From: AP-15 sp963818695
GTDB lineage: Bacteria > Pseudomonadota > Alphaproteobacteria > ATCC43930 > CGMCC-115725
Assembly (NCBI GenBank): GCA_963818695.1
Contig: CAWFTG010000001.1
Span: 372,001 to 436,000 of the forward strand
Length of the DNA stretch: 64,000 nucleotides
Direction: 5' to 3'
In this document: positions 25,654 to 35,895 of the stretch, in pieces
Layout of the letters: each line of letters begins with the position of its first letter
Numbering within the stretch: position 1 is the first letter of the stretch
Notes under the pieces: generated by a model
The model's input: the letters and a program-made list of their open reading frames with translations, nothing else
Told to the model about the DNA's origin: nothing
The model's database searches: none
Translations under genes and position numbers: made by a program

Positions 25654-27390
25654 TCATGGGCCCGGATACAGCTTGCCCTGGTTCATCGCGACCTGCTCGA
25701 CCGCCGGCCCGAGTGAGACGGCGGGGAAATACGTAAGGCCGCCCATGATCAGGATGACACCCATCAAGAGGCCGACAAACATTGGCCGATTGGTGGGAAA
25801 GGTGCCCGCTGATGGGGCAAGGAGCTTTTTCTGAGCCAGCGATCCGGCAACTGCCAAGAGCGGGATGACAAAGATGAACCGCCCGATCAGCATCGCGCCG
25901 GCTATAGTCAGGTTGTAGAACATCGTGTTTGCCGACAGCCCGGCAAAAGCGCTGCCGTTGTTGGCGGTGCCCTCGCTATAGGCGTAGAGGATCTCGGAAA
26001 AGCCATGCGGCCCGCCATTGGCAATGCTGGCGAGGCCCGGTGGCAATACAGTCGCCAGCGCGGTCCACCCGAGGATCGAGAGCGGCAGGCTCAGCAGCGC
26101 GAGAATGGTCATTTTGACCTCCTTCGCCTCGAGCTTCTTGCCGAGATATTCGGGTGTACGCCCGACCATCAGCCCGGCGACGAACATCGCGACGATCGCG
26201 AAAGCGAGGATGCCGTAGAGGCCCGAGCCGACGCCGCCGAAGATCACCTCGCCGAGCTGCATGTTGACCATCGGCACCATGCCGCCGACCGGCAGGTAGC
26301 TGTCATGCATCGAATTGACGGCACCGCATGAGGTGTCGGTGGTGACCGTGGCCCATAAGGAGGAAAGCGCCGGGCCGAACCGCACCTCTTTCCCTTCCAT
26401 GTTGCCACCGGATTGAGTGGCGCTGTACATCGAATCGACGTTGTATTGCGCAAAGGCCGGATTGCCATGCGATTCGGCCCAGTAAGCGGTCGTCACGCCG
26501 GCGAGAAACAACAGGCCCATCGCAGCGAAGATCGCCCAGCCCTGGCGCTCGTCTTTGACCATCCGTCCCAGCACATTGGTCAGTGCGGCGCCTATCGCAA
26601 AGATCGCGACCAACTCGATCAGATTAGTCACCGGGTTCGGGTTCTCGAAGGGATGCGCCGAGTTAGCGTTAAAGAACCCGCCGCCATTAGTGCCGAGTTC
26701 CTTGATGATCTCCTGCGAGGCGACCGGCCCCTGTGCGATGACCTGTTTCGTCCCTTCGAGCGTCGTCGCTTCGGTATAGGCGCCCAAATTCTGCGGTACG
26801 CCCAGCCAGACGAGGGCCAATGCCCCGACGACCGAGATCGGTATCAGGACGTAGAGCGTGGTGCGCGTAAGGTCGACCCAAAAATTGCCGATGGCCTTGG
26901 CCTCGCGCCGCACGAACCCACGGATCAGCGCCAGCGCCAACGCGATACCCGTCGCCGCCGATACGAAATTGTGCACGGTGAGACCAGCCATCGGCACTAG
27001 GTAGCCCATCGTGGTTTCGCCGCTGTAGGCCTGCCAGTTCGTGTTGGTGATAAAGCTGACGGAGGTATCGAAGGCGAGGCTCTGCTCGACCCCGGTCTGG
27101 CCCTGCGGGTTGAACGGCAGGTACCATTGCAGCCGCTGCAGCGCGTAAAGGCTGCCAAAGCCGGCGACGCTGAAGAACAGCAGCGCGACGGCATAGGTAA
27201 TCCAGTGCTGCTCTTCCTTTTCATTGACGCCGCAGCACCAATACACCGCACGCTCGACCGGCCGTAGGATGGGGCTGAGAAAGGTCCGCTCGCCATTGAA
27301 GACACGCGTTATATAGCCGCCGAGCGGGCGCGTGATGAGGATCACGATCACACTGAAGAGCGCGATCTGGATCCATCCATTGAGGGTCAT
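25654..27390 (-). CDS. kdpA: K+-transporting ATPase subunit A
   Basis: The 578-residue subunit is the K+-selective channel-like part, related to the Trk/Ktr superfamily. Selectivity-filter repeats are visible as SFITNTNWQAYSGE, LGTNGGGFFNANSAHPFENP, MHDSYLPVGGMVPM and YAYSEGTANNGSAFAGL, each with the conserved Gly. About ten membrane segments are seen. The length is normal and no frameshift is present. It sits between kdpF and kdpB, 28 bases before kdpB. Confidence 0.95.
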   Translation of the reverse strand: MTLNGWIQIALFSVIVILITRPLGGYITRVFNGERTFLSPILRPVERAVYWCCGVNEKEEQHWITYAVALLFFSVAGFGSLYALQRLQWYLPFNPQGQTGVEQSLAFDTSVSFITNTNWQAYSGETTMGYLVPMAGLTVHNFVSAATGIALALALIRGFVRREAKAIGNFWVDLTRTTLYVLIPISVVGALALVWLGVPQNLGAYTEATTLEGTKQVIAQGPVASQEIIKELGTNGGGFFNANSAHPFENPNPVTNLIELVAIFAIGAALTNVLGRMVKDERQGWAIFAAMGLLFLAGVTTAYWAESHGNPAFAQYNVDSMYSATQSGGNMEGKEVRFGPALSSLWATVTTDTSCGAVNSMHDSYLPVGGMVPMVNMQLGEVIFGGVGSGLYGILAFAIVAMFVAGLMVGRTPEYLGKKLEAKEVKMTILALLSLPLSILGWTALATVLPPGLASIANGGPHGFSEILYAYSEGTANNGSAFAGLSANTMFYNLTIAGAMLIGRFIFVIPLLAVAGSLAQKKLLAPSAGTFPTNRPMFVGLLMGVILIMGGLTYFPAVSLGPAVEQVAMNQGKLYPGP

Positions 27391-27399
27391 CGAACGCTC

Positions 27400-27489
27400 C
27401 TAGAACCGCTCGGGGTTGATCAGCGCGTAGACGAGATAGACCATGATCACGAGGGTCACGATCGAGCCGAGGACGTAGTCGAACAGCAT
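27400..27489 (-). CDS. kdpF: K+-transporting ATPase small subunit F
   Basis: The 29-residue peptide MLFDYVLGSIVTLVIMVYLV plus YALINPERF is a single membrane helix ending in the family's LxxPExF tail. It lies 9 bases before kdpA. KdpF stabilises the KdpABC complex. It is too short for usual ORF calling but fits the family in size, sequence and position. Confidence 0.92.
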   Translation of the reverse strand: MLFDYVLGSIVTLVIMVYLVYALINPERF

Positions 27490-27496
27490 CGCTCTC

Positions 27497-27580
27497 TCAC
27501 ATTCTTTCGCAGGCGAGCACATAGAGGATTGAGGCCGCGAAGAAGCCGGCGCCGATTGCGATCATCATGAAATCGAGCAT
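27497..27580 (-). CDS. 27-residue membrane peptide preceding kdpF
   Basis: The frame encodes MLDFMMIAIGAGFFAASILY plus VLACERM. It is one hydrophobic helix followed by a Cys-Glu-Arg end, with GAGG upstream of the ATG, and its stop is 7 bases before kdpF. I recall similar short ORFs ahead of kdpF in other alphaproteobacteria but cannot check. It could be an accessory Kdp peptide. Confidence 0.6.
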   Translation of the reverse strand: MLDFMMIAIGAGFFAASILYVLACERM

Positions 27581-28021
27581 GTGATTACCTCAGCAGGATC
27601 CTGCAGACCCTGGAATTCTTCACTCTGTACTTTGCCAAGAACGCCCAGCCGGGCAGCTTTGATGCAGGTTAAATCGACACCCGTTCACCATAAACCAGGA
27701 TAGCCAATACCCGCGTTATCCCCGGCTCGGACGCGCCCGTTCTCCGGGCCCGGTTGCACGGATCAAATGCACTTTCCACCATTAGGATTTGAGAGGCATT
27801 GACGCCTTGTGTTATAAAAGAGCTATAAAGAGTCTCCCGGTCCCTCGTTCCACGAAAAGGCCGCAGCTGGACTACCCGGCTTCGTCAGCTGCAGAACAGG
27901 AAATCCAGGTAAGCTCCTCACTTTCGGTGTCCCGGCGGTCCGGCCGACGGTAGGATACTGCCCCAGAAAAGGGACACATCCGAATTGCTCGGCTTTCTGG
28001 AACCACTGCTTCACCACGCAC
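27581..28021. other. Intergenic region between divergent kdp operon and antiporter gene
   Basis: It should contain promoters for both directions. A 12-base palindrome GCAGGATCCTGC (27593-27604) lies immediately upstream of the first kdp ORF and could be an operator. An open frame at 27823-28071 on the minus strand resembles no known family. No kdpD or kdpE is present in the window. Confidence 0.4.
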
Positions 28022-30532
28022 ATGCTCGACATCGCCTTTGTACTGATCGTCATTACCGCTCTGTTGGTCATTGTTGGTCTATGCCAGCCGCTGGCGGCTT
28101 ATTTGAAGCTGCCGCCGCCTGTCCTGCTTGGCGTGGTTGGCCTGGCCCTGGGAGGGTTTCCTGCCCTGGTGACCCATCTGGGCTGGTCCCGCGAGACAGA
28201 TACATTTTACGAAGTCTTCGTCGACCTACCGGTCAGTTCCGGCACCTTTATCTACGTCTTTCTTCCCGTGCTCGTCTTCGAGGCCGGTATTGCCACCGAC
28301 GTCAGGCGAATGCTGGAAGATGCGGCGCCGATCCTGCTCCTCGCGATCGTTGCCACGTTGATTTCCACCGCAGTCATCGGTTTGGCGCTTTGGCCGTTTG
28401 GTCGGGTCTCGTTGGTGGTCTGCTTGCTGCTCGGCTCTGTAGTGTCAACCACCGACCCCGCTGCGGTCATCGCCATCTTTCGCGACATCGGCGCACCGGC
28501 CCGTTTGACCCGCTTGGTCGAGGGCGAGGCTTTGCTCAACGACGCCGCGGCGATCGCGTTATTCGCCGTCTTGCTCGGAATGATCGGAACCGGTCGTGAG
28601 CTGGACATAGGTTCCGGGCTGAAAGAGTTCTTCATGTCGTTTGTCGGCGGCGGTCTGTTCGGAATGCTCGCCGGCCGGGCGCTGCTCGCAGTCATTCCAT
28701 GGGTTCACGACGACCGCCTCGCGGAGGCTACTTTGACCCTGGCGCTCGCTTATGGGGTTTTTATCGTCGCCGAGCGCCTGCTTCATGTATCGGGCGTCGT
28801 CGCCGTGCTGGCATCCGCCCTGACCATCAGCGCGCTCGGCCGTTCTCGTATTGTGCCCTACAATTGGTCCTTCCTGACCGATCTCTGGGATCAGATCGCC
28901 TTTTGGGCCCGGTCGTTGATTTTCATCCTTGCCTCGATCCTTGTTCCAAAGCTGCTCGGCGATATTGGCACCCACGATCTGCTGCTCCTTGCGGTCCTGA
29001 TAGTGGCGGCATTCGCGGCTCGCGCCCTCGTGCTGTTCGTGCTCATGCCACTGCTCGAGCTCGTCAAACTCACCCAGCCGATTAGTTCCGCCTATAAGTA
29101 CGCGATCATCTGGGGCGGATTGCGCGGTGCGTTAACTTTGGTGCTGGCGCTCGGAGTGACCGAAAACACAGCCCTCGATCAGCGCGCTCAGCGGTTTGTA
29201 GCGGCGCTCGCAACCGGCTTTGTACTCTTGACGCTTTTCGTCAACGGCACGACGTTGCGTCTGGTCATCGCCGTGCTCGGGCTCCAACGCCTTTCGCCGC
29301 GAAACCAGGTCCTCCGCGACCGGGTTCTCGCCGTCGCTTATTCCGAAGTGGCCGATTCGGTGCGCCACATGGCGCAATACCATGGTCTCGCTGCAAGCTC
29401 GGTCGAGCAAGTCATCGAACCATACCAAACCTGGATTACCGCGGCGGACGCCCGGGATGAAGCCGAGCGGCTTCCCGAGCGGGAGCGGCTGGCGATCGCA
29501 CTGGTTGCTCTGGGCAACCAGGAGCGGGTGCTCGTCCTGGAAACCCGTGCCGATCAGGTTGCGTCGCAGGCGACCGTTCAGGTGTTGTTACGAAATGCGG
29601 ATGCCCTGGTCGAAGGCGCGCGTTCCGAGGGCCGTCTTGGATACCATAGAGCTGCCGAAGCGACGCTCGCGTTTCCGCCGGCATTCCGGGTCGCCTATTT
29701 CCTCTACCGACATTTCGGAATTCAGCGGTTTCTTGCCGATCGGCTGGCTAACCGGGTCGAACTGCTGCTAGTAACTCGGCTATTGGTCGAACGGCTGATC
29801 AGCTTCAACGATGAGCGTCTGGGCACAGTTTTCCAAGAACGGCTGACCGAGATCACCCGGGAAATACTCGAGCGTCGTCGCGAAGAAGCGGGCAACGCCT
29901 TGGATGCGCTTCGGCGGCAATACCCCGACTACGTGGCGGCTCTTGAAGAAAGATTCCTGCGTCAATCCGCGCTGCGGCAAGAGATGGGCCGGTATCAGGC
30001 CTTGTTCGAAGAAGGGTTGATCCCGCAGGAACTCTACGACGATCTGAAGCGGGGAATATCCCGCAACCGTGCCGAGCCGCGGCCGCGATTCGAGATCGGC
30101 CTGGACACGCATCGCCTGATTGAGAGGCTCGATATCCTCTCGGGCCTCGACGAGCGGCAGCTGGAGCGTGTGGCCCAGCTGCTGCGGCCGCGCTTTACTG
30201 TGCCGAACGAACGCGTCATCCGCCAGGGGGACCGAGGGGACGCCGTCTTTTTTATTGCATCCGGTGCTGTCGAGGTGAGATTGCCGGCACGCCGCGTGCG
30301 GCTCGGCAGCGGCGAGTTCTTCGGGGAAATGGCTCTACTGTCGGGTCGGCCGCGTCAGGCCGATGTGGTCGCTCTGACCTATTGCCGGCTGCTCGTTCTG
30401 CGGAAAGCCGATTTTGAGCGTTTCCTCGCCGCAAATCCGGAGGCGAAAGCGGAGATCAATCGCATCGTCGAGGCGCGTCTTTCGGTGAACCGGGAGGACG
30501 GAGACCGAGCTGCCGAATCTGTATCGAAGTAA
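28022..30532 (+). CDS. CPA1-family Na+/H+ antiporter with cyclic-nucleotide-binding C-terminus
   Basis: The 836-residue protein has about 12 N-terminal membrane helices of the NhaP/SOS1 type. Ion-site motifs are STTDPAAVIAIFRDIG (about residues 141-156) and EGEALLNDAAAIALF (the ND pair). A long helical cytoplasmic region follows, then a cyclic-nucleotide-binding-like domain near residues 700-810 (GEFFGEMALLSGRPRQADVV is the phosphate-binding cassette, with PRQAD matching the conserved Arg). It exchanges Na+ or K+ for protons, with likely control by nucleotide binding. It is divergent from kdp and so probably part of the same ion-homeostasis locus. Confidence 0.9.
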   Translation: MLDIAFVLIVITALLVIVGLCQPLAAYLKLPPPVLLGVVGLALGGFPALVTHLGWSRETDTFYEVFVDLPVSSGTFIYVFLPVLVFEAGIATDVRRMLEDAAPILLLAIVATLISTAVIGLALWPFGRVSLVVCLLLGSVVSTTDPAAVIAIFRDIGAPARLTRLVEGEALLNDAAAIALFAVLLGMIGTGRELDIGSGLKEFFMSFVGGGLFGMLAGRALLAVIPWVHDDRLAEATLTLALAYGVFIVAERLLHVSGVVAVLASALTISALGRSRIVPYNWSFLTDLWDQIAFWARSLIFILASILVPKLLGDIGTHDLLLLAVLIVAAFAARALVLFVLMPLLELVKLTQPISSAYKYAIIWGGLRGALTLVLALGVTENTALDQRAQRFVAALATGFVLLTLFVNGTTLRLVIAVLGLQRLSPRNQVLRDRVLAVAYSEVADSVRHMAQYHGLAASSVEQVIEPYQTWITAADARDEAERLPERERLAIALVALGNQERVLVLETRADQVASQATVQVLLRNADALVEGARSEGRLGYHRAAEATLAFPPAFRVAYFLYRHFGIQRFLADRLANRVELLLVTRLLVERLISFNDERLGTVFQERLTEITREILERRREEAGNALDALRRQYPDYVAALEERFLRQSALRQEMGRYQALFEEGLIPQELYDDLKRGISRNRAEPRPRFEIGLDTHRLIERLDILSGLDERQLERVAQLLRPRFTVPNERVIRQGDRGDAVFFIASGAVEVRLPARRVRLGSGEFFGEMALLSGRPRQADVVALTYCRLLVLRKADFERFLAANPEAKAEINRIVEARLSVNREDGDRAAESVSK

Positions 30533-31729
30533 CGTGAGGCCTGCGGCATTCGAGACCTCTTGCTCCCTCCCGCCATGTGCAGTGACGGTGCGCGGTGATC
30601 GCGTGATTGACCGATCCGCGCGAGGGCGATGAAACTGAGACCCGAGTTGTGCCAAATCCATGAATGAACGATCATCGGATAAGTTTTCGATTGAAAACCC
30701 GCGCCACCGTCGTGAAGAACGCATAAAGCTGGCCCGAGCAGCGGACCCCCTCATCTCCAACTCGAATCAGCGGCGGGGAGAAGAAATCACTTTGACGCAG
30801 GCGCTGTCGCCCGCCGCCTCAAATAACGCAAAGCGCAGCGCATCCTTTTTTGGTGCGAAATACTCTGCCTATCAGCCCTTCTTCGCCTTTGGCAACCCAA
30901 CGGCCTCGACGGTTCTCGCTCACTTCCAAATGGTGCAGGGTGAGCACGGCCGCAGGCGCAAAACTGGACATATTTGGTCTGCCGGTCTGTAACTGCTGAC
31001 GCTCTCTAGAGCCGCTAATACAATGGGCGGCCGTCATTGGATTGCGAGAGGTCGCTGCTGCAGTATCGGCTCGACAACTGGCATGCTACCATGTTCATCC
31101 TAGGAGCGATGTCGATGATGATGGTGCCGCTTGCCATCGGACTGCGGGAACAAGACGCCGCGGCCGCAAAACCCAGCCTTACTCGCCAGTTCGGCGGCCT
31201 TCCGATCGCCCCTGACGGCCGCCAGGCCACCTTCGCTTTGAACCCCGCGTTGTGCTTCTTCCGTGTCCGTTTCATGTCCTGCTTCTGCGCCTCCGGCGCT
31301 TTCTAGGGGCAGGGCTCCACCTTCGCTCACTCTATTTCGGGGTCCATCTCACTTGTCTTGGATCTTGGACCGGCTGCCAACTCTCGCTCGTATTAGTCGC
31401 CCAAAGATCTTAGCGCCCAGCGGGTTCGTTCAATCCACAGATCCGCAACTCCGATGCATCTACCCTGTTTGAGAAATCCGGGTTAGAATTCCCAGGCTTG
31501 GGGATCCTGCGAGATAGGGATGGCGATCCCGATGGGTGAAGCCGCCGCTAGCGCGGCGCCGTTCTCACTTGCCAAGCCGGGCGCAGGAGCGAGCTGGCCC
31601 CAAGACCACCTGGAATCCGAAAAATGTCGGTAACAGCCCTTTCTGTTTGCAAAATTCTGGGCAGAAGGAGAATGCCGGTGAACCATCGACCCGCGGCGCG
31701 TTCGACCGATGGCTCACAGGAGAACGCAT
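30533..31729. other. Gene-poor region with IS remnants
   Basis: Apart from an IS3 orfA remnant (31150-31275) I see no supported gene. The 15-mer TGAGAAATCCGGGTT at 31470-31484 recurs at 42139-42153, directly behind an IS1380 remnant, and is probably an IS1380-type terminus. Confidence 0.5.
31150..31275 (-). pseudogene. IS3-family orfA N-terminal remnant
   Basis: The ATG at 31275 reads MKRTRKKHNAGFKAKVA. After a one-base loss it continues AAVRGDRKAAELASKAGF, the helix-turn-helix start of IS3 orfA proteins. The rest of the element is absent. Confidence 0.7.
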
Positions 31730-33327
31730 ATGATCAGTCTCAGAAAAGCTAAACCGTGGTTTCTCCTTGGTCTATACTTGATCTGTATGTGCGGTTTAAT
31801 GCTTCAAATAATTGAAACAAGAATCTTGTCGGTTATCTCATGGTACCATCTAGCATTTTTTTCGATCAGCATGGCGATGTTCGGGCTGACAGCAGGATCT
31901 CTTGTTATTTATTTTAAGGAGGGGTGGTTCGCCACCGAGCGGCTGTTCGAAAATATGGTCTGAATTTGCAGCGCGTTCGCGATTGCTACCGTGGTTTCGA
32001 CACTCCTCTTGATCTCGACCGTGTTGATGATCGGCGGGAAGCCAGAGTTTCTGATGATGGTACTGTTCTGGCTCAAGCTGATCGTTATCCTGGCGGCGCC
32101 TTACCTCTTCGCAGGAATGGCAATATCGTTGGCCCTGACGCGCAGCCCCTGGCCCGTCCCGCTCGTCTACGGTGTAGATCTAATCGGAGCAGCGACCGGC
32201 TGCCTCGTTGTTCTCGCGGTGCTCACTTTCGTCGATTCCGTTTCAGCGTTGCTTTTCGTCGGCACGGTAGGGCTTTAGCGGCCACTGCATTTTCACGCGC
32301 CCGCCGTGCATCGGCCTCCTCCCCGAACGCGCCGCTCCTGCCCGTGGCCCGGTTTGGAATCTTCACTCGTCCAGCAACCCTGGCTACAGCCTTCGCCTTG
32401 TTTGCATTGGGTGATGCTGCAATCCAACCGTACGGTCTGAACCTGTCGATCGTAAAGAATTCAGTTCGAGTCCATGGTACGGAGCGCCACCGCAACCCGT
32501 GTGTCGGAATTTATGCGTTGGAATTCGTTTCTCGCGTCAATGTGGGTCCGAGCGATCTCGGCGCTCCGTCGATGTGGGGGCCATCGTCCGAGACGCCCTC
32601 TTCCGATATAGAGCAGCGGGGGATGGCGATCGACGGCTCGGCCGGCACGAGCATGTACCGCTTTGACGGCGATTTCGGAAAGCTTGATTTCCTGAAATAC
32701 GACGTGACCAATTTGGCCTACTACATTCGCCATGCAGGCCGTGCCGCGGTAATCGGGGTTGGCGGTGGCCGCGACATACTCTCCGCACATCTCTTCGGAT
32801 TTCAGGATATAACCGGCGTCGAGCTCAACCCGATCTTCATCGAGATGCTGTCACGAATGCTTCGGTCGTATAACCATTTGGTCGATCTTCCGGGAACGCG
32901 GGTATTCGTGGACGAAGCACGCAGTTGGTTTGCAAGGTCGGCTGACCATTTCGACAGTATAGAGATGAGCCTGGTTGATACCTGGGCCTCGACTGGAGCA
33001 GGCGCGTTCTCGCTGTCCGAAAACGGTCTTTACACGCTTCAGGGCTGGCGCACGTTTTTCGATCATCTGGCGCCATCGGGCGTGTTCACCGTCTCCCGGT
33101 GGTTTTCGCCCGCCAATGTCAACGAGACTGGGCGGATGCGAAAAGGTGGCAAGCGAAAGGGCCGGTCTTATCAGGCCTGCCCTTTAGCATTGAGCCAATC
33201 AGGGGAATTTGGGATGATGTGTGCTCTCGATCCTCGGAAAGCCGTGTATGCCAAACCGCTGCCGCCGCGGCGATCTGCACAGTTCGGGTCGGCCTCGACG
33301 ATCTCGTCTATTGGCGGCGCGGGGTGA
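31730..33327 (+). pseudogene. Spermidine-synthase-like methyltransferase with membrane N-terminus, broken
   Basis: An AGGAG-preceded ATG starts a multi-span membrane part (LLGLYLICMCGLMLQIIETR, WYHLAFFSISMAMFGLTAGS), which shifts frame near 31960 (STVLMIGGKPEFLMMVLF, GVDLIGAATGCLVVLAVLTF). It then stops near 32278 and resumes in another frame to 33160 with a spermidine-synthase-type fold: AAVIGVGGGRDILSAHLFG, DITGVELNPIFIEM, RVFVDEARSWFARS and LSENGLYTLQGWRTFFDHL. A final shift near 33140 is followed by divergent sequence. Intact relatives are long membrane proteins of unknown substrate. Confidence 0.75.
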
Positions 33328-33416
33328 CGGACTAACGCAGCCTCCGCGGCAGATCGCGTCTTGACCCTCAAAGGGCTGCTATATAGGGTGGTATCAGTTA
33401 ACGTGAGACCAATTCC

Positions 33417-34241
33417 ATGACTGAAACGATTATTATCGAACCGGGCCGGCTCGAGCGCAATTATTGGCTCGATCTTTGGCGATACCGCGAGTTGTTTCGG
33501 GTGCTCGCGTGGCGCGACTTGGCGGTGCGCTATAAGCAAACCGTGATCGGGGTCGCTTGGTCGGTGATCCGGCCGCTGCTGACGGTGCTTGTCTTTACGG
33601 TGGTCTTTGGCCGCATTGCAAAGCTGCCGTCCGACGGGACCGTCCCTTACCCGCTGCTGGTGTTCGCCGGCATGTTGCCATGGACGTTTTTCGCGACGGG
33701 ATTGAGCGAGGCCTCCAACAGCCTGATCAACAATGCCAATCTGATCAGCAAGGTGTATTTCCCGCGACTGATTGTGCCGACCGCGACGGTGGTCGTCGCG
33801 TTTGTCGATTTCCTGATCAGCTTTGCGCTCCTGCTGCTGCTGATGGCCTGGTACGAGTACCCGCCGGATTGGCGAATGCTGTTGTTGCCGGGATTTGTGC
33901 TGCTCGCTTTTGTCGCCAGCGTCGGACCGGCATTATGGATCACCGCGCTCAATGTCAAATATCGGGATTTCCGCTACGTTATTCCGTTCATCGTGCAGTT
34001 CGGACTGTATGTATCGCCGGTCGGGTTCAGCTCGAGCGTCGTGCCCGGCGAGTGGCGGCTGCTTTACTCCCTCAATCCGATGGTCGGCGTCATCGACGGC
34101 TTTCGCTGGTCGATTCTCGGCGGGCAAAGCCCGCTCTATCTGCCTGGCCTGGCGGCCGGGTGCTGCGTCGCCGCGTTCTTTCTGTGGTTTGGTATCCACC
34201 GCTTCAGAAAGACGGAACGCAGCTTTGCCGATCTTATCTGA
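33417..34241 (+). CDS. wzm: Polysaccharide export ABC transporter permease
   Basis: The 274-residue permease is of the ABC-2 type that exports O-antigen or capsule. It has the N-terminal amphipathic block LERNYWLDLWRYRELFRVLAWRDLAVRYKQ, then IGVAWSVIRPLLTVLVFTVV, PYPLLVFAGMLPWTFF, NANLISKVYFPRLIVP and YSLNPMVGVIDGFRWSI, all typical of Wzm proteins. About six membrane helices are present and no break is seen. Its ATPase partner follows 19 bases downstream but is frameshifted, so export through this pair may not work as written. Confidence 0.92.
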   Translation: MTETIIIEPGRLERNYWLDLWRYRELFRVLAWRDLAVRYKQTVIGVAWSVIRPLLTVLVFTVVFGRIAKLPSDGTVPYPLLVFAGMLPWTFFATGLSEASNSLINNANLISKVYFPRLIVPTATVVVAFVDFLISFALLLLLMAWYEYPPDWRMLLLPGFVLLAFVASVGPALWITALNVKYRDFRYVIPFIVQFGLYVSPVGFSSSVVPGEWRLLYSLNPMVGVIDGFRWSILGGQSPLYLPGLAAGCCVAAFFLWFGIHRFRKTERSFADLI

Positions 34242-34260
34242 GGCCGATTTACCGTAAGCC

Positions 34261-35580
34261 ATGTCGGAAGCGATAATCACGGCCGAAGGCCTGTCCAAAC
34301 GCTACCTCGTCGCGCATAACGCCGAAAACCAGGGCCACCGGCGCTACCTCGCGTTGCGCGACGTGATCGGCCGCGAGATCCGCAACATCGCACGCAAGAG
34401 CCTCGACATGATGCGCGGCCGGCAGGTGCTGCAGGGCGATGAAATCGAGGAGTTCTGGGCGCTTGAGAGATGTGAGTTTCGAGGTCAAGCAGGGCGAGGT
34501 TGTCGGCATCATTGGCCGCAACGGCGCCGGGCAAGAGCACCTTGCTGAAGATCCTCAGCCGCATCACCGAGCCGACCGAGGGGCGCGTACTGCTACGCGG
34601 GCGGGTGGCAGCCTGCTCGAGGTCGGGACCGGGTTCAGTGCCGAACTCACCGGCCGGGAAAACATATTTCTCAACGGCGCGATCCTCGGTATGACGCGAC
34701 GCGAGATCGCGCAAAAAGTTCGACGAGATCGTCGCGTTCGCCGAAGTCGAGCAAGTTTCTCGACACGCCGGTCAAGCGCTACTCCTCCGGGATGTATGTT
34801 CGCCTCGCTTTCGCGGTGGCGGCGCATCTCGAGCCGGACATCCTCATCGTCGACGAGGTGCTCGCGGTCGGCGACGCCGAGTTTCAGAAAAAGTGCCTTG
34901 GCAAGATGGACGAGGCCTCGCGTCGCGATGGGCGGACGGTGCTGTTCGTGAGCCACAATATGGGAGTTGTGACGAGCCTTTGCTCGACGACGATCTGGCT
35001 CGACGGCGGCACGATCAACGACTCCGGTGCGTCGCGCGAGGTCATCGGCAAGTATCTGTCGCGCCGTACAGAGCGCGAGCGGATCGTCCGATTGACTGAG
35101 ATGCCCAGGGGGACGGACGATAACCGGCTTCGTCTATCATCCGTCGAATGGCTCTCTGACTTCCCCTTACGTCATGGTGAGCCAATCAAGGCGCGCATTC
35201 GGTTCAGCACTCGAGCTCCTGTTTCGGCGGTTTCCGTCGGGATTGGTTTTTCGACTCTCGAAGGAACCCGCTTGCTCAGCTATGACACTGATTTTCAGGA
35301 TGGCCTTCGGCACGATCTGTTGAACCCAGGAAATTATGTCGTCGATGTGGCAGTGGACGCCCTTCCGCTCGGTCCAGACCTTTATAATTTGGACGTCGGC
35401 GGCCGCTCTGGAGACTTTCACGGGCTTGATTATCTCCCGGCCTGTTCGCAAGTTGAGGTCATTGCTGGTCCGACCACGCCCGGCACCATAATCAGAAAAG
35501 GTGCCGGCGTGCGGCTGCGAAGCGAGTGGTCGTGGCAATCGGCGGTGCAATCTAGAGAACCGCAGCTCGTTAGAGGATAG
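34261..35580 (+). pseudogene. wzt: Polysaccharide export ATPase (Wzt) with several one-base shifts
   Basis: The protein is recognisable end to end if about five one-base insertions are removed. Examples are CTTgAGA near 34466, GGGcAAG near 34531 and GAGcAAG near 34750. Blocks: ITAEGLSKRYLV, RDVSFEVKQGEVVGIIGRNGAG then KSTLLKILSRITEP (Walker A), LLEVGTGFSAELTGRENIFL, YSSGMYVRLAFAVAAHLEP (signature), DILIVDEVLAVGDAEFQ (Walker B) and VLFVSHNM. The C-terminal beta-sandwich (residues after ~270) of the substrate-binding Wzt type is intact. All shifts lie in the first 500 bases and none in the last 780, so decay or a locally poor assembly are both possible. Confidence 0.85.
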
Positions 35581-35895
35581 GCAATGGCGGAGCGAACGCC
35601 TCATCGGGAGGAGCTTTTCGTTTTGCATCCAGGCCGGCAATTGCGGCCGTTTTCCCGAATCAGTTCTACTGGAAAAAAACTGACTTGAGCATACCGTTGC
35701 GACTGGACTCGGCAGTATCGCCCGAATTGGCACATTCTACTAGCTAGGTAGGTAACTATACTTGGATCTTTGCTCGTACCGAACCTATAATAGGTTCTTT
35801 CTCCGTTTTATGGCCCCGTATGTGTCACTATGAGTGTAAACACGCTCCGATAAGCTGGTCGCCAATACGAATGCGCATCGGTAGGTAGCCAATAC
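35581..35895. other. Convergent intergenic region with a perfect 17-base palindrome
   Basis: GAACCTATAATAGGTTC at 35781-35797 lies between the convergent ends of wzt and the methyltransferase and is followed by TTTCTCC. It could serve as a weak terminator stem (7 bp, TAA loop) or an operator. Nothing else is recognised. Confidence 0.5.

Noticed and set aside
24082..25716. 544-residue open frame opposite kdpB
   Set aside because: Ser/Ala/Arg-rich composition, fully antisense to an intact conserved gene.
27823..28071. 82-residue minus-strand frame overlapping the antiporter start
   Set aside because: No homology I recognise, overlaps a well-supported start, and composition is unremarkable.
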